Positions 39,265 to 48,751 of a stretch of DNA of 64,000 nucleotides are shown here, in pieces; position 1 is the first letter of the stretch, and the number at the start of each line of letters is the position of its first letter. The stretch is from Pseudobutyrivibrio sp. Lineage in GTDB: Bacteria; Bacillota; Clostridia; Lachnospirales; Lachnospiraceae. A program made the position numbers and the translations under genes. Under the pieces are notes generated by a model. The model did not search any database and had not been told where the DNA came from. It worked only from the letters and a program-made list of their open reading frames with translations. The stretch lies in contig JAILGH010000012.1 of NCBI GenBank assembly GCA_024697025.1, positions 1 to 64,000 of the forward strand, read 5' to 3'.

Positions 39265-40404
39265 TTAAATCTTTGCCTTGAATCTGCCATATCGCAGACC
39301 CGATATATCAACGGATGTGAATCCATCAATAATAAGTTTTGCCAACTGTTCCCCTACAGCTGGAGCTATTCCAAATCCGTGACCAGAAAAAGCACATGCA
39401 ACCACAAGACCCGGAACCTCATCTACAAAACCAAGGACGGGAACTCCATCCTGACAAATGTCTAAATAACCAGCCCAAGTTCTAACTATCTTGGCATTAG
39501 CTAGCGCTGGGAAATATTTCATAATACCTCGACAAATACAAGGTGATGTAATCGAAGCATTGCTTGGAGAATTTTTAGGACCAGTGTCCTTGTTATTAAG
39601 CTCAAGCCCTGACATTCCTCCAAATACGAATGAACCGTGGTCCGATTGATGTCCGTAGAAATCTGCCTCAGCAGTTCCAAGCATCTGGTCAAACATATGT
39701 GGCTCCGCCTCTGTTACAAGGCACTCACATAACTCCTGATGCATTGGAACATCAACACCTACTGTTCCAAGAATCTCTCTGGATTCATATCCTGCTGCAA
39801 CTACAACATAATCTCCTTCGTAAATGTTTTCCTCTGTGTAAACCTCTCTAAGCTTTCCTTTTACTTTGCGAAGCTTAGTTACCTTCTCGCCTGTAATAAA
39901 ACGAACCCCCAACTCCCTTGCCTTTTTATAAAAAGCTAAGGTTGTCACCATTGGATTTGCATGTCCATCTGTTGGACACCAGCTTGCGCATGTTACTTCG
40001 TCTGAAAGATAAGGATTAATTTCTTTTATTTCATCTGCGTCAATCATCCTAACATCCAAGCCACAAGCTACGGCTCTATCTGTAAGTCCCTGGAGGATTT
40101 CTTTATGCTTTTCATTCTTTCCAAGTCTTAGATTTCCATCCTTGTGATATTCACAATCAACTCCTAATTCCTTAGAAAGCTCTGGCCAAAGCTCCTTAAT
40201 TCCATACATTGCCAGTGGCAACTCTCGTGGATCTCTACCTGATTGTCTAACACCGCCACCATTTCTAGATGAACCACCATTTCCAATATTGTCGCTTGCC
40301 TCTAATACAATTACTGATTTTCCCCTTTTACTTAAGTAATAGCTTGTGGCGCATCCAATAATTCCACCACCTACAACTATCACATCTGCTTTATTTGTAG
40401 ACAT
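39265..40404 (-). CDS. FAD-dependent amino acid/amine oxidase-dehydrogenase (DAO family, HcnC/SoxB-like)
   Basis: ADVIVVGGGIIGCATSYYLSKRGKSVIVLEA; SSRNGGGVRQSGRDPRE; WAGYLDICQDGVPVLG. Confidence 0.9.
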   Translation of the reverse strand: MSTNKADVIVVGGGIIGCATSYYLSKRGKSVIVLEASDNIGNGGSSRNGGGVRQSGRDPRELPLAMYGIKELWPELSKELGVDCEYHKDGNLRLGKNEKHKEILQGLTDRAVACGLDVRMIDADEIKEINPYLSDEVTCASWCPTDGHANPMVTTLAFYKKARELGVRFITGEKVTKLRKVKGKLREVYTEENIYEGDYVVVAAGYESREILGTVGVDVPMHQELCECLVTEAEPHMFDQMLGTAEADFYGHQSDHGSFVFGGMSGLELNNKDTGPKNSPSNASITSPCICRGIMKYFPALANAKIVRTWAGYLDICQDGVPVLGFVDEVPGLVVACAFSGHGFGIAPAVGEQLAKLIIDGFTSVDISGLRYGRFKAKI

Positions 40405-40405
40405 T

Positions 40406-40726
40406 TCAGCTCACCTCCTTGCCAAGTACTTTCATTTCTGTCGGTCTCATAGGAGAACGAGCAGTTGCTGGCTCTAATTCATTAGGATTAATAGCAAGTT
40501 CTCTGGCTACAATCCCTTTAACAAGCCTTGAACAAGTCTGCCCCTGGCAAAGTCCCATTCCTGTTCTCAAGTATCTCCTTATCTCGGTCATAGTCCACAT
40601 TCCATCATGAACCGCTTTTCGGATTTCTCCTTTGGTGATTTCTTCACAACGGCAAATAATCATATCGTCATCTGGCTGTGGCACAAACTCACCTATATCA
40701 ATTGATCTATCAATTACTACGCTCAT
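40406..40726 (-). CDS. BFD-like [2Fe-2S]-binding protein
   Basis: MIICRCEEITKGEIRKAVHDGMWTMTEIRRYLRTGMGLCQGQTC. Confidence 0.88.
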   Translation of the reverse strand: MSVVIDRSIDIGEFVPQPDDDMIICRCEEITKGEIRKAVHDGMWTMTEIRRYLRTGMGLCQGQTCSRLVKGIVARELAINPNELEPATARSPMRPTEMKVLGKEVS

Positions 40727-40737
40727 CCTTCTCCCTC

Positions 40738-42315
40738 CTAACTGCATTTGAAAAATCTTGCCTTCATTGCATATTCTTTTGGAACCTTCATAGTTACAAG
40801 ATTTGTATGATCAAAGGCTTTCATACTCTTGACTGATACAACCTCTGCTTCGCAAAGCTTTTCTCCATTTCTTGATAATCCAAAGCCCTTATCTCCAACT
40901 TCTGGTAAAGGTAAAAACTCGTATGGGAGAGTGATTGTTGCTGTTCCATCTCCGCAATCCTCATCTACCAAAAAGATTGCCTGGCCTGAACAACTAGCTA
41001 CACACATTCCACAATTGACACATTTACTTTCTTCCTTGATAAATGGTAAGCATGTAATATTATTTCCAATTGATATGCATCCTTTGCTGCAAGCATCCTG
41101 ACATGGGTTACAAGGAATATTTTGCGTACATTCCATAACTGGATGTATCCCTACCTTATGAACAACACCTGGGAAACGTTCTATTTCGTCGTCTGCAACA
41201 AATCCCTTTTTAAGAAGGTTAATGGAAATATCTATTCCCTCTTCTGTTTTTTCAATGAGTTTTCCTCTATTCTTTGGAGCAAACATTCCCTGTCTCAAGC
41301 TATCCAAGTCTGTTTCTAACTTTTGAATCTCTGATTGCATTTCTTCTTCTGAAATGTAACCTAGATATCCGCATACACAAACACCTGCCATCTTGCCTTC
41401 AATCATTGCTGATGATGCTTCTTCAATTCCTGATACATCGCCTGCTGCAAACACGCCTGATACAGATGTCTCGCCATACTCATCCACAATTGGCACCTGA
41501 CCGCCTCGTTTTGGATTGTCCTCCATCTTACATCCTGCCATCTTAAGCAACTGAGACATTGGAGAGAGTCCAACTGCCATACAGATAGTATCTACTTCAA
41601 AGAACTTTTCTGTTCCTTCAATCGGTCTAAACTTGTCATCAACCTCGTTGATAGTTACGCCTGTAAGATAATCAGTTCCATGGGCTTCTTTAATTGTGTG
41701 TGATAAGAAAAATGGGACACCACATCTAGCAACCTTAGCTGCATGAACTCCGTATCCTCCAATCTTAGGTGCTGCATCTACTAGTGCCACCACCTCACAA
41801 CCCGCCTGAAGAAGCTGGAAGGAAACTACTAATCCTACATTTCCGGAGCCTAGCATCAAAACTTTTTTGCCCGGCTGAATTCCATGTATATTCATCATTG
41901 TCTGCGCTGCACCTGCACCAATAACTCCCGGCAAAGTCCAACCTGGGAAGGTAACCATATTTTCAGCTGCACCTGTAGCAACTATTACTGTGTCACCCTT
42001 ATAATGCTTTATTGTGTCACCAATCCTAACGCTCACTTCTTTATCTGAATATAATCCAATTACTGTGGCCCCAAGTTCTACCTTTACTCCTACCTCATCG
42101 GCTTCCTTTAACAGTTCCTCGCCAATTCGAAATCCTCTAATCTTTGCATGATGCTCTTTCGAGCCAAAAAACTTATGAATCTGCTTAAATAACTGACCAC
42201 CAGGCTTGTCATTTTCATCAAATACAATTACTTTAAGACCTCGCTTTGCTGCTTCTATCGCTGCTGATAGTCCAGATGGTCCAGCACCTACAACTATCAC
42301 TTCATATCTATCCAT
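40738..42315 (-). CDS. FAD/NAD(P)-dependent oxidoreductase with 4Fe-4S motifs (HcnB/SoxA-like)
   Basis: YEVIVVGAGPSGLSAAIEAAKRG; VLMLGSGNVGLVVSFQLL; CNPCQDACSKGCISI; CVNCGMCVASCSGQAIF. Confidence 0.9.
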   Translation of the reverse strand: MDRYEVIVVGAGPSGLSAAIEAAKRGLKVIVFDENDKPGGQLFKQIHKFFGSKEHHAKIRGFRIGEELLKEADEVGVKVELGATVIGLYSDKEVSVRIGDTIKHYKGDTVIVATGAAENMVTFPGWTLPGVIGAGAAQTMMNIHGIQPGKKVLMLGSGNVGLVVSFQLLQAGCEVVALVDAAPKIGGYGVHAAKVARCGVPFFLSHTIKEAHGTDYLTGVTINEVDDKFRPIEGTEKFFEVDTICMAVGLSPMSQLLKMAGCKMEDNPKRGGQVPIVDEYGETSVSGVFAAGDVSGIEEASSAMIEGKMAGVCVCGYLGYISEEEMQSEIQKLETDLDSLRQGMFAPKNRGKLIEKTEEGIDISINLLKKGFVADDEIERFPGVVHKVGIHPVMECTQNIPCNPCQDACSKGCISIGNNITCLPFIKEESKCVNCGMCVASCSGQAIFLVDEDCGDGTATITLPYEFLPLPEVGDKGFGLSRNGEKLCEAEVVSVKSMKAFDHTNLVTMKVPKEYAMKARFFKCS

Positions 42316-42358
42316 TAAACATACCTCCCTGCTAATCTATAATTTCTTTCTTTGGATA

Positions 42359-42667
42359 CTACATAGCTTCAACACCGTTCTGTGTCTGCACTACCATTCC
42401 CTCCTTAAGAGGTGTTACACAGGTTCTAATATTAGGTTCTCCGTCTACCACCATTACACAGTCTGTACATCTTCCTATGGCACAAAAGATACCTCTTGGC
42501 TTGTGTTCCTTTTTTGTGTATCTGTGAATCATCACTCCGTTTGCTTTAAGTGCTATGGCAATTGGTTCTCCTTCATAGCCTTTATATTCTTTACCGTCAA
42601 ATTCAAATGATACTAGCTTCTTTGCTTCCTGCTTTTCTAGTATTGGATGTTCTGCTATTCTACTCAT
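42359..42667 (-). CDS. [2Fe-2S]-binding protein (HcnA-like)
   Basis: FEFDGKEYKGYEGEPIAIALKANGV; GIFCAIGRCTDCVMVVDGEPNIRTCVTPL. Confidence 0.9.
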   Translation of the reverse strand: MSRIAEHPILEKQEAKKLVSFEFDGKEYKGYEGEPIAIALKANGVMIHRYTKKEHKPRGIFCAIGRCTDCVMVVDGEPNIRTCVTPLKEGMVVQTQNGVEAM

Positions 42668-42689
42668 CTTGACCTCCTATACCTTCTAT

Positions 42690-43088
42690 TTAATCTGTAA
42701 GCATTGCTTCCATTTCTATTTCCACGATTTGTGTTGGTCGATTTAATCTTGTTATCTCAACCATTGTGTTTAAGGGTTTCACTTCTTTAAAGAATTCTGA
42801 ATATGCCTCACAAATCTTTCCTCCAGCTGTGATGTCTGTTGTATAAATGAAAACTGAAAAGACATCCTCTTTTGTTGCACCGGCCTGTTCAAGTAATTTG
42901 ATCTGCTTATCTAAAACATATTTTGTTTGCTCGTATGCATCTTCACCATAAACTGTTCCATCACTTTGGACTGATGTAGTTCCACCTATTTTTATATATG
43001 GTCCAATCTTTACCATTCGTGAGTAACCAACCTTTTCCTCTAATGGTGCACCCGAGCTATAATTTGTTCTCTTCAGTTCCATAACCAT
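42690..43088 (-). CDS. RidA family protein
   Basis: EEKVGYSRMVKIGPYIKIGGTTSVQSDGTVYG...RPTQIVEIEMEAML. Confidence 0.9.
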   Translation of the reverse strand: MVMELKRTNYSSGAPLEEKVGYSRMVKIGPYIKIGGTTSVQSDGTVYGEDAYEQTKYVLDKQIKLLEQAGATKEDVFSVFIYTTDITAGGKICEAYSEFFKEVKPLNTMVEITRLNRPTQIVEIEMEAMLTD

Positions 43089-43117
43089 TACCTCACTTTC
43101 ATTCAATTTAAATCTGA

Positions 43118-43151
43118 AAAAGGCGCTCACACATCTTGTGTGAACGCCTTT
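43118..43151 (-). terminator. Terminator-like hairpin in the RidA-operon 5' leader (possible attenuator)
   Basis: - strand AAAGGCGTTCACACA-AGA-TGTGTGAGCGCCTTTTT, upstream of RidA start 43088. Confidence 0.6.
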
Positions 43152-43254
43152 GTTCTTAGCTGTTTGTTTTCTTGTTGAGTAATTTATATCATTAAATCTA
43201 ACAATTTAAAAGCAGATGTTTAATTTATCTGATAAACCATTTGGTTGAAGTGAC

Positions 43255-43282
43255 TTGACTTTCATTTTCCTGTAGATATAAT
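43255..43282 (+). promoter_or_regulatory. Near-consensus sigma-A promoter upstream of LysR gene
   Basis: TTGACT - 16 nt - TATAAT. Confidence 0.6.
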
Positions 43283-43298
43283 GAACTTAAACAAACGC

Positions 43299-43336
43299 AA
43301 AGGCGCATGGAGTTTTTTCCATGCGCTTTTCTTTTT
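43299..43336 (+). terminator. Terminator-like hairpin in the LysR 5' leader (possible attenuator or short RNA terminator)
   Basis: GCGCATGG-AGTTTTTT-CCATGCGC-TTTTCTTTTT, ~17 nt after predicted TSS and before ATG 43363. Confidence 0.65.
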
Positions 43337-43362
43337 AGAAATATGTAATTGGAGGCTCTACC

Positions 43363-44259
43363 ATGAATCAACGTCAACTGGCTTATTTTTTAGAAGTTTA
43401 TTCTACTAAAAGCATTTCAAAGGCTGCTTCAAATTTATTTGTAACACCCCAAGGAATTAGCAAAACTATTGCTGCTTTAGAAAAAGAATTAGGAACAAAT
43501 CTATTTGAACATAAACATAATAGAATAGTTCCTACCAACGAAGCTGCGCGTTTATCCATTCACGCGAAAAATATTTTAGAAGAATATGAATTAATCACCG
43601 ACAGATTATTTAAAAGTCAAAGAACAATTAAAAATGTTTCTATATATTGCTCCTACGATTTTCCACAGCTAATGCCAGCAACTTTCTTTAAAAAATTCCA
43701 CGATAGTTTTCCGGAAATCCAAATCAATATGAAAGAATTTACAGATGACTATATTCTAGAGAGAATAAAGAAACACAAGGTTGAGCTTGGCATTATTCCA
43801 GGGCCATTCAACCCACATTATTTTGGCTATGAGCAATTGTGTAGTGAACCATTTTGTTTAGTGGTAAACAAAAAACATCCGCTTTCCAAAAGAGATACTG
43901 TATCATTTTCTGAAATAAGTGGAGAGCCAATGGTGGTAAAGGACGCCAAATCCACCACCAGTTTAAATCAGCTATATAGCTTTGACGAACCAGTAGAATT
44001 TCCAAACATAATATTAGAAACCTCTGATATTCACCTGATTCATTCTATGGCAGAGGAAAACTATGCGATAGGAATGAGCTTAGAATATCTTGCTAAGAAA
44101 AATAAATCGGATAAGTTAAAGATTGTGCATTTCAAAGAAGAGTGGTTGGTAAAAAAACTCTATATCGTCTACAACAAGGATAATATTTTAAGCGCCGAAG
44201 CAAACGCATTAAAAGGGGCTATAGTAGATTACTTTAATAACCTACAAGCCCCTGTCTAA
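43363..44259 (+). CDS. LysR-family transcriptional regulator
   Basis: MNQRQLAYFLEVYSTKSISKAASNLFVTPQGISKTIAALEKELGTNLFEH. Confidence 0.93.
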   Translation: MNQRQLAYFLEVYSTKSISKAASNLFVTPQGISKTIAALEKELGTNLFEHKHNRIVPTNEAARLSIHAKNILEEYELITDRLFKSQRTIKNVSIYCSYDFPQLMPATFFKKFHDSFPEIQINMKEFTDDYILERIKKHKVELGIIPGPFNPHYFGYEQLCSEPFCLVVNKKHPLSKRDTVSFSEISGEPMVVKDAKSTTSLNQLYSFDEPVEFPNIILETSDIHLIHSMAEENYAIGMSLEYLAKKNKSDKLKIVHFKEEWLVKKLYIVYNKDNILSAEANALKGAIVDYFNNLQAPV

Positions 44260-44263
44260 AGTA

Positions 44264-46870
44264 TTATTTGAAATATATAAGGAAATGTTCCTCTTTAATA
44301 TCGTTGTACATTTTGCAATCTAACTGGGAAACATCATATACCTGCACTATGTCCTTAAGCTCATTGGCTCCTTCAAAGGTTAGTGTGATATTTTTAGCAC
44401 CAACCTCTTTTAGTAGAGCTGGATTAAATGTAGTTCCTTCCCTATTACTAAATACAGCAGTATAAAGTATATCCTGCTCCACCAAATCTTGGAACATATG
44501 GCTTCCATAGGAAAGCTCAGGATTGTACCCCGCCTTCTTTTCTTCCATCTCACAGATTGCTTCAAAACCACTTATATCTGCAAATGAAGTTGGCACCCCT
44601 AGCTCTGGGGACGATGTGCCAAGCCTTCCTGGAGACATCAAAAACATGTGCTTATCCTTGGTTGGACTATACCAATTCACCTTGCTGATTAACTGCGCCA
44701 CCTTTGCCTTTTCATAGTGCGGCATGTTGTAATAAGCTATTGGATCTACATATATAATCAAGTCTAGCTTCACCTGCCTAGAAAGTCCCATAGAGGCCCC
44801 AAAGCTTTCCAATAAAATCTGTTCTTTCGCCAAATTCTTTGGAATAGATACCTCTCCTAAATCTTTATAGACTTGCAATGGTCGACACTGGAGTAGATTT
44901 ATCATGTACTCATCATTTTCGGAAAGATTAATAGCATATTCTATATCTACAGGATATTGATATTCATCTTGGATGCATGCCATTATATCCCTTAATGCTC
45001 CTATAATTTCTGACCTTTTTACAAGCCCTCTACAGGATACAAACATTACTTCCGTGTTTCTTCCTGTCTCACGCAAGCGGCTTTCGACATCATAATCGTG
45101 ATCTAACATCATAGTTTTAAGATAGAAGGATAATGTTGGCAGCAGCTGGCTTACCTCAAGCTGCTTTAAGCATCTCTCCTTTGTATCAACCACCTCAATT
45201 TTTCTTTGCGAAAACTTATGCATGTCAGCAGAATTCGTATATACGGTTTTGTCAGGTGCAGCTAGGCTAACTAATCTTGGATATGAACCCTCAGTTCTAT
45301 CAACTGCAGTGGTTCCAAGTCCCATAACCAAGCGAAGCATTCCCTTAGACTGGTCTATATCCTTTATGAACTTGTATGGGCTATAGGAATAGCCTACCCC
45401 GGCTGCGCATGGCATGAAGTAATTATCATAGTAAGAGCCTGACACTCTTTGAACCAACAGCGCCATCTGCTCATCACGCTTTTCTAGACCTCTTCTCTTT
45501 CGATAATCTAACGCCGAAAGATTCATTGAACTAGCATAGACTGTTCTTACCGCATTTTCGAATTCCTCCAAACGTTCCTCTTCCGTCCCTCGATTGACAC
45601 AGAAAACCGATTCGTATTTTCCAGCAAAGGCATTGCCAAATCCATCCTCTAAAATACTACTCGAACGAACTATATAAGGGTCCTGTCCATAGTAATCAAT
45701 TATATCTCTAAACTCATCCCTAATCTCTTCGTTAAAAACTCCATTTATCAGCTTATCAGAAAACTGCTTGGCCAAAGAAAAGAATCCATCCTCCGTCCTT
45801 TGTTTTACACGTAAGTCCCAGAAATTGTTATCAACGATATAAGTGTAATAAACATCTGAACCAATGTAAAAAGAGTCATGGGGCTCAATATTATCGTAGG
45901 TCTGTGGCAGCTTGTTGCGCACTATCGTTCTAGACAAAAGCATGCCGCAGGACTTTCCACCAATCATTCCCGTGCCAATCATATGCTCTCGGACTTCAAA
46001 ATAATCCTCTGGTGTAAAATTGCTTTTCACCATCTGGCGCATTTTCTCATCACGGGTCATCATAATATTGCACATCTTATCAGCGTACTCTTTTATATCC
46101 TGTCCCTGTTCATACAAGCTTTTGGCTTGATTAAAAAATCTATCCCAATAGTCTGAATGCTGCTCCTTTTGTGACCTTTGCAGCCTGCCAAGAATCTGAT
46201 AAAACCTGCTAGCCTTTACTCCATCCAAAATCGGATAAAAACCCCCACTGTCCCTGTCATAAATATGCGGCAAGAGCATTTTTTCATCGCTTCTATTCCA
46301 GACCTTTTCCGGTCTCACATAAATATTTTTATCGTCGGAATATACATCTATAAATACTTGAGCTGTGTTCTTGATTTTGTTTATCGCATGGACAGAATGC
46401 TTGCCGCGAAGAACTGGAAAATAAGCTACTGTATCTAGCGTAAATAAAAACGGACAAGTAACCTTGAAAAAATTTCCCATCATCAAATCAGTCGCCCAAG
46501 CCGCCTGTAGCTCGGATAAGCAATCGAAGATATAAAATGCATCGTAACCCTCTTCAGCAATAATATTGTGAATATCCACGGTAAAATTTTCGAAACGATG
46601 GGACAATGGTATTTCGCATTTTTTGATCTCTGGGCAATCCTCAACTAATGGTTCGTGGCTTGCAAATCTAAAATATATAATTCTTCGCTTATCTGCCTTT
46701 GCCTGCTCAACATATGGATTCAAAAATAGTTTGAATTCATCTAGCGTAGATACTCTAAAGACAACATTATCCCCCAATCGTATGTAATCCAAGGCTTCAT
46801 CCATCTGTGGAATTCCCGATAATATCTTTTCAAATGCTGCCATAGCAACCTCCCCCATATTATCCTTCAA
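44264..46870 (-). CDS. PEP/pyruvate-binding (PPDK N-terminal ATP-binding-like) domain protein
   Basis: YIVRSSSILEDGFGNAFAGKYESVFCVNRG; SYGSHMFQDLVEQDILY. Confidence 0.8.
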   Translation of the reverse strand: MKDNMGEVAMAAFEKILSGIPQMDEALDYIRLGDNVVFRVSTLDEFKLFLNPYVEQAKADKRRIIYFRFASHEPLVEDCPEIKKCEIPLSHRFENFTVDIHNIIAEEGYDAFYIFDCLSELQAAWATDLMMGNFFKVTCPFLFTLDTVAYFPVLRGKHSVHAINKIKNTAQVFIDVYSDDKNIYVRPEKVWNRSDEKMLLPHIYDRDSGGFYPILDGVKASRFYQILGRLQRSQKEQHSDYWDRFFNQAKSLYEQGQDIKEYADKMCNIMMTRDEKMRQMVKSNFTPEDYFEVREHMIGTGMIGGKSCGMLLSRTIVRNKLPQTYDNIEPHDSFYIGSDVYYTYIVDNNFWDLRVKQRTEDGFFSLAKQFSDKLINGVFNEEIRDEFRDIIDYYGQDPYIVRSSSILEDGFGNAFAGKYESVFCVNRGTEEERLEEFENAVRTVYASSMNLSALDYRKRRGLEKRDEQMALLVQRVSGSYYDNYFMPCAAGVGYSYSPYKFIKDIDQSKGMLRLVMGLGTTAVDRTEGSYPRLVSLAAPDKTVYTNSADMHKFSQRKIEVVDTKERCLKQLEVSQLLPTLSFYLKTMMLDHDYDVESRLRETGRNTEVMFVSCRGLVKRSEIIGALRDIMACIQDEYQYPVDIEYAINLSENDEYMINLLQCRPLQVYKDLGEVSIPKNLAKEQILLESFGASMGLSRQVKLDLIIYVDPIAYYNMPHYEKAKVAQLISKVNWYSPTKDKHMFLMSPGRLGTSSPELGVPTSFADISGFEAICEMEEKKAGYNPELSYGSHMFQDLVEQDILYTAVFSNREGTTFNPALLKEVGAKNITLTFEGANELKDIVQVYDVSQLDCKMYNDIKEEHFLIYFK

Positions 46871-46904
46871 AATAGCACAACGCAGTTTCGTTTTATTAAT
46901 TTCA

Positions 46905-46950
46905 TGAAAAAAAAGCAGACAGTATGCCCGTCGGACATCATTGTCTGCTT
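46905..46950 (-). terminator. Rho-independent terminator after the 47000-48166 gene
   Basis: AAGCAGACA...TGTCTGCTT stem with ~9 T on - strand. Confidence 0.8.
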
Positions 46951-46999
46951 CTATTGTTATATTAGCACAGATTGAACTTCGTTTAAAGCACTGCAGAAG

Positions 47000-48166
47000 T
47001 TACTTTGATTTTCCTTCGTAAATTTGAGTGTAATCTACTGTCTTGAATTCCTCAAATTTCTCGTCGCCAATTACTTCTTCGGATGCACCAACTGATTCTA
47101 ACCTCTTCTTTTTTATCTTATTAAACTCATCAATAGATATAAACTTGCAATCAAAACTTTCATCCATAGCTTTTTGGTACTCGCTGTCTGTATAAAGATT
47201 AGATGAGCTATTCTTGTAGCTGACTTCATATGAGTAATACTCTTTACCCTCGTAGCTTAATTTATATGGGGTAATCTCGTCATCTATCTTACTATATTTA
47301 TTTCTAAGTTCTTCTTCCTCCCCAAAACTTTTATCCATAACGCTAAAGGCAAAGCTACTCATTCCTGAATCAGCTTCTATTGTATAAATCGACTTTGCCT
47401 TGCCATTTTTATCTATATAAAAATACTCATCATGAGTATGCATAGTTGGCGGATATGGACCACCCTCTCGCAAAATCCCTCCATTCTTGTTAACGTCAAA
47501 AAACTGACGCCCTGTGCTTACCCCAGCATAAATCACCTGCAATTGGTTATCGATATCTTTTATCACAAATTCGATATCTGAAGGTCCCCAAAAAAGGCTT
47601 CCAACTAGTAAAACCATCTCGCGCTTTCCATCCATCCCACAGTCGATAAACGAATAGCTTACTGACTCAACTTTGTAATCCAGATTAAGCTCATCATGGG
47701 CAGCAAAAACATTGTCTAATGTCTCTACAAATTGTTCAAGAGTGAAATCCTGCTTTGGTAAAAGCTCAATCAATTCGTCTTCATCAACAGAGCATTCTTC
47801 CTTAATTCCCAATACATTCTTTCTATAATATGAAAAGCTTATTGTACCCTTTCCCGCCAAAAATTCATCATATTTATCGCCAGATTCATTCTCAACAAAT
47901 TTGAATTCTCCAAGCGGTTCTTTCTCTTTGTCCGTTTTTTCTTCAGAAGTTTCCGAATCTTTAGCTTCTATATCTTGAGTTGGTTTGTCGACTTCGACAT
48001 CATCTACTTTATCAACTCGTGACTCTTGAGACTCTTGCTCTGTATTTGTAGCGTTTGCTTTGCTTGGCTTGCACATGTGAAAAATAATAGCCACAATTAT
48101 CACCACGATAAGTGCCACTACACCTATTATTGCTATTTGTTTTTTATTAAATTTAAATTTTTTCAT
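47000..48166 (-). CDS. Hypothetical membrane-anchored protein
   Basis: Start MKKFKFNKKQIAIIGVVALIVVIIVAIIFHM (single TM), acidic linker, no recognised domain. Confidence 0.65.
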   Translation of the reverse strand: MKKFKFNKKQIAIIGVVALIVVIIVAIIFHMCKPSKANATNTEQESQESRVDKVDDVEVDKPTQDIEAKDSETSEEKTDKEKEPLGEFKFVENESGDKYDEFLAGKGTISFSYYRKNVLGIKEECSVDEDELIELLPKQDFTLEQFVETLDNVFAAHDELNLDYKVESVSYSFIDCGMDGKREMVLLVGSLFWGPSDIEFVIKDIDNQLQVIYAGVSTGRQFFDVNKNGGILREGGPYPPTMHTHDEYFYIDKNGKAKSIYTIEADSGMSSFAFSVMDKSFGEEEELRNKYSKIDDEITPYKLSYEGKEYYSYEVSYKNSSSNLYTDSEYQKAMDESFDCKFISIDEFNKIKKKRLESVGASEEVIGDEKFEEFKTVDYTQIYEGKSK

Positions 48167-48320
48167 AAACCTATCCTCGCATAATGGAAACAATGTTACT
48201 CAGTTATAGTATTGCTTGTCGTGTACTATGTCAAGTAGTACACTTTGCGCAATTAAATTACTAGCAAGTGGCTGTATTGATGTAACGATTACAGGGGGAT
48301 GAAGTGGTTAAAGTGAAAAG

Positions 48321-48440
48321 ACGCAGCACTATATGTGCTCGAGGTCGTCCCGTCTCGATTATCTTATATCTTAGCGCGAGACGGGATTAAGGAAACATCA
48401 CGCCATGGCTACGCTAGCCGTGATAGGTCGTCCCGTCTCG
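48321..48440 (-). repeat. Palindromic array outward of left tRNA-Gly, built on the tRNA 3'-end motif CCCGTCTCG
   Basis: CCCGTCTCG at 48349-48357 and 48432-48440, complement CGAGACGGG at 48377-48385; mirrors 51701-51895. Confidence 0.75.
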
Positions 48441-48459
48441 ATTTACATGCCCGATAACT

Positions 48460-48498
48460 AAAATAGGCAGTACCGCGATTGCGATACTGCCTATTTTA
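48460..48498 (-). terminator. Terminator downstream of left tRNA-Gly
   Basis: AAAATAGGCAGTA...TACTGCCTATTTT hairpin. Confidence 0.65.
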
Positions 48499-48505
48499 AT
48501 TATCG

Positions 48506-48578
48506 AGCGCGAGACGGGACTCGAACCCGCGACCCCCACCTTGGCAAGGTGGTGCTCCACCAACTGAGCCACTCGCGC
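48506..48578 (-). tRNA. tRNA-Gly (anticodon GCC)
   Basis: Cloverleaf read by eye: GCGCGAG/CTCGCGC acceptor, GCTC/GAGC D stem, CCACC-TTGCCAA-GGTGG anticodon arm, GCGGG-TTCGAGT-CCCGT T arm; no encoded CCA. Confidence 0.96.
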
Positions 48579-48751
48579 TTAGTGCCAGAGTTTCAACTAG
48601 TTGAAACGATGGTGCCAATCTCAGCCAACTACATGTCAGCTTTCCTAACGACAATGGTTATTCTATAGGAACTTTGCCCATAAGTCAAGGGATTTCTTAA
48701 AGTTGCAAAGCTTAAAGAAATCCCTTTGATTTTCTGAAAATTTGTATGCAA

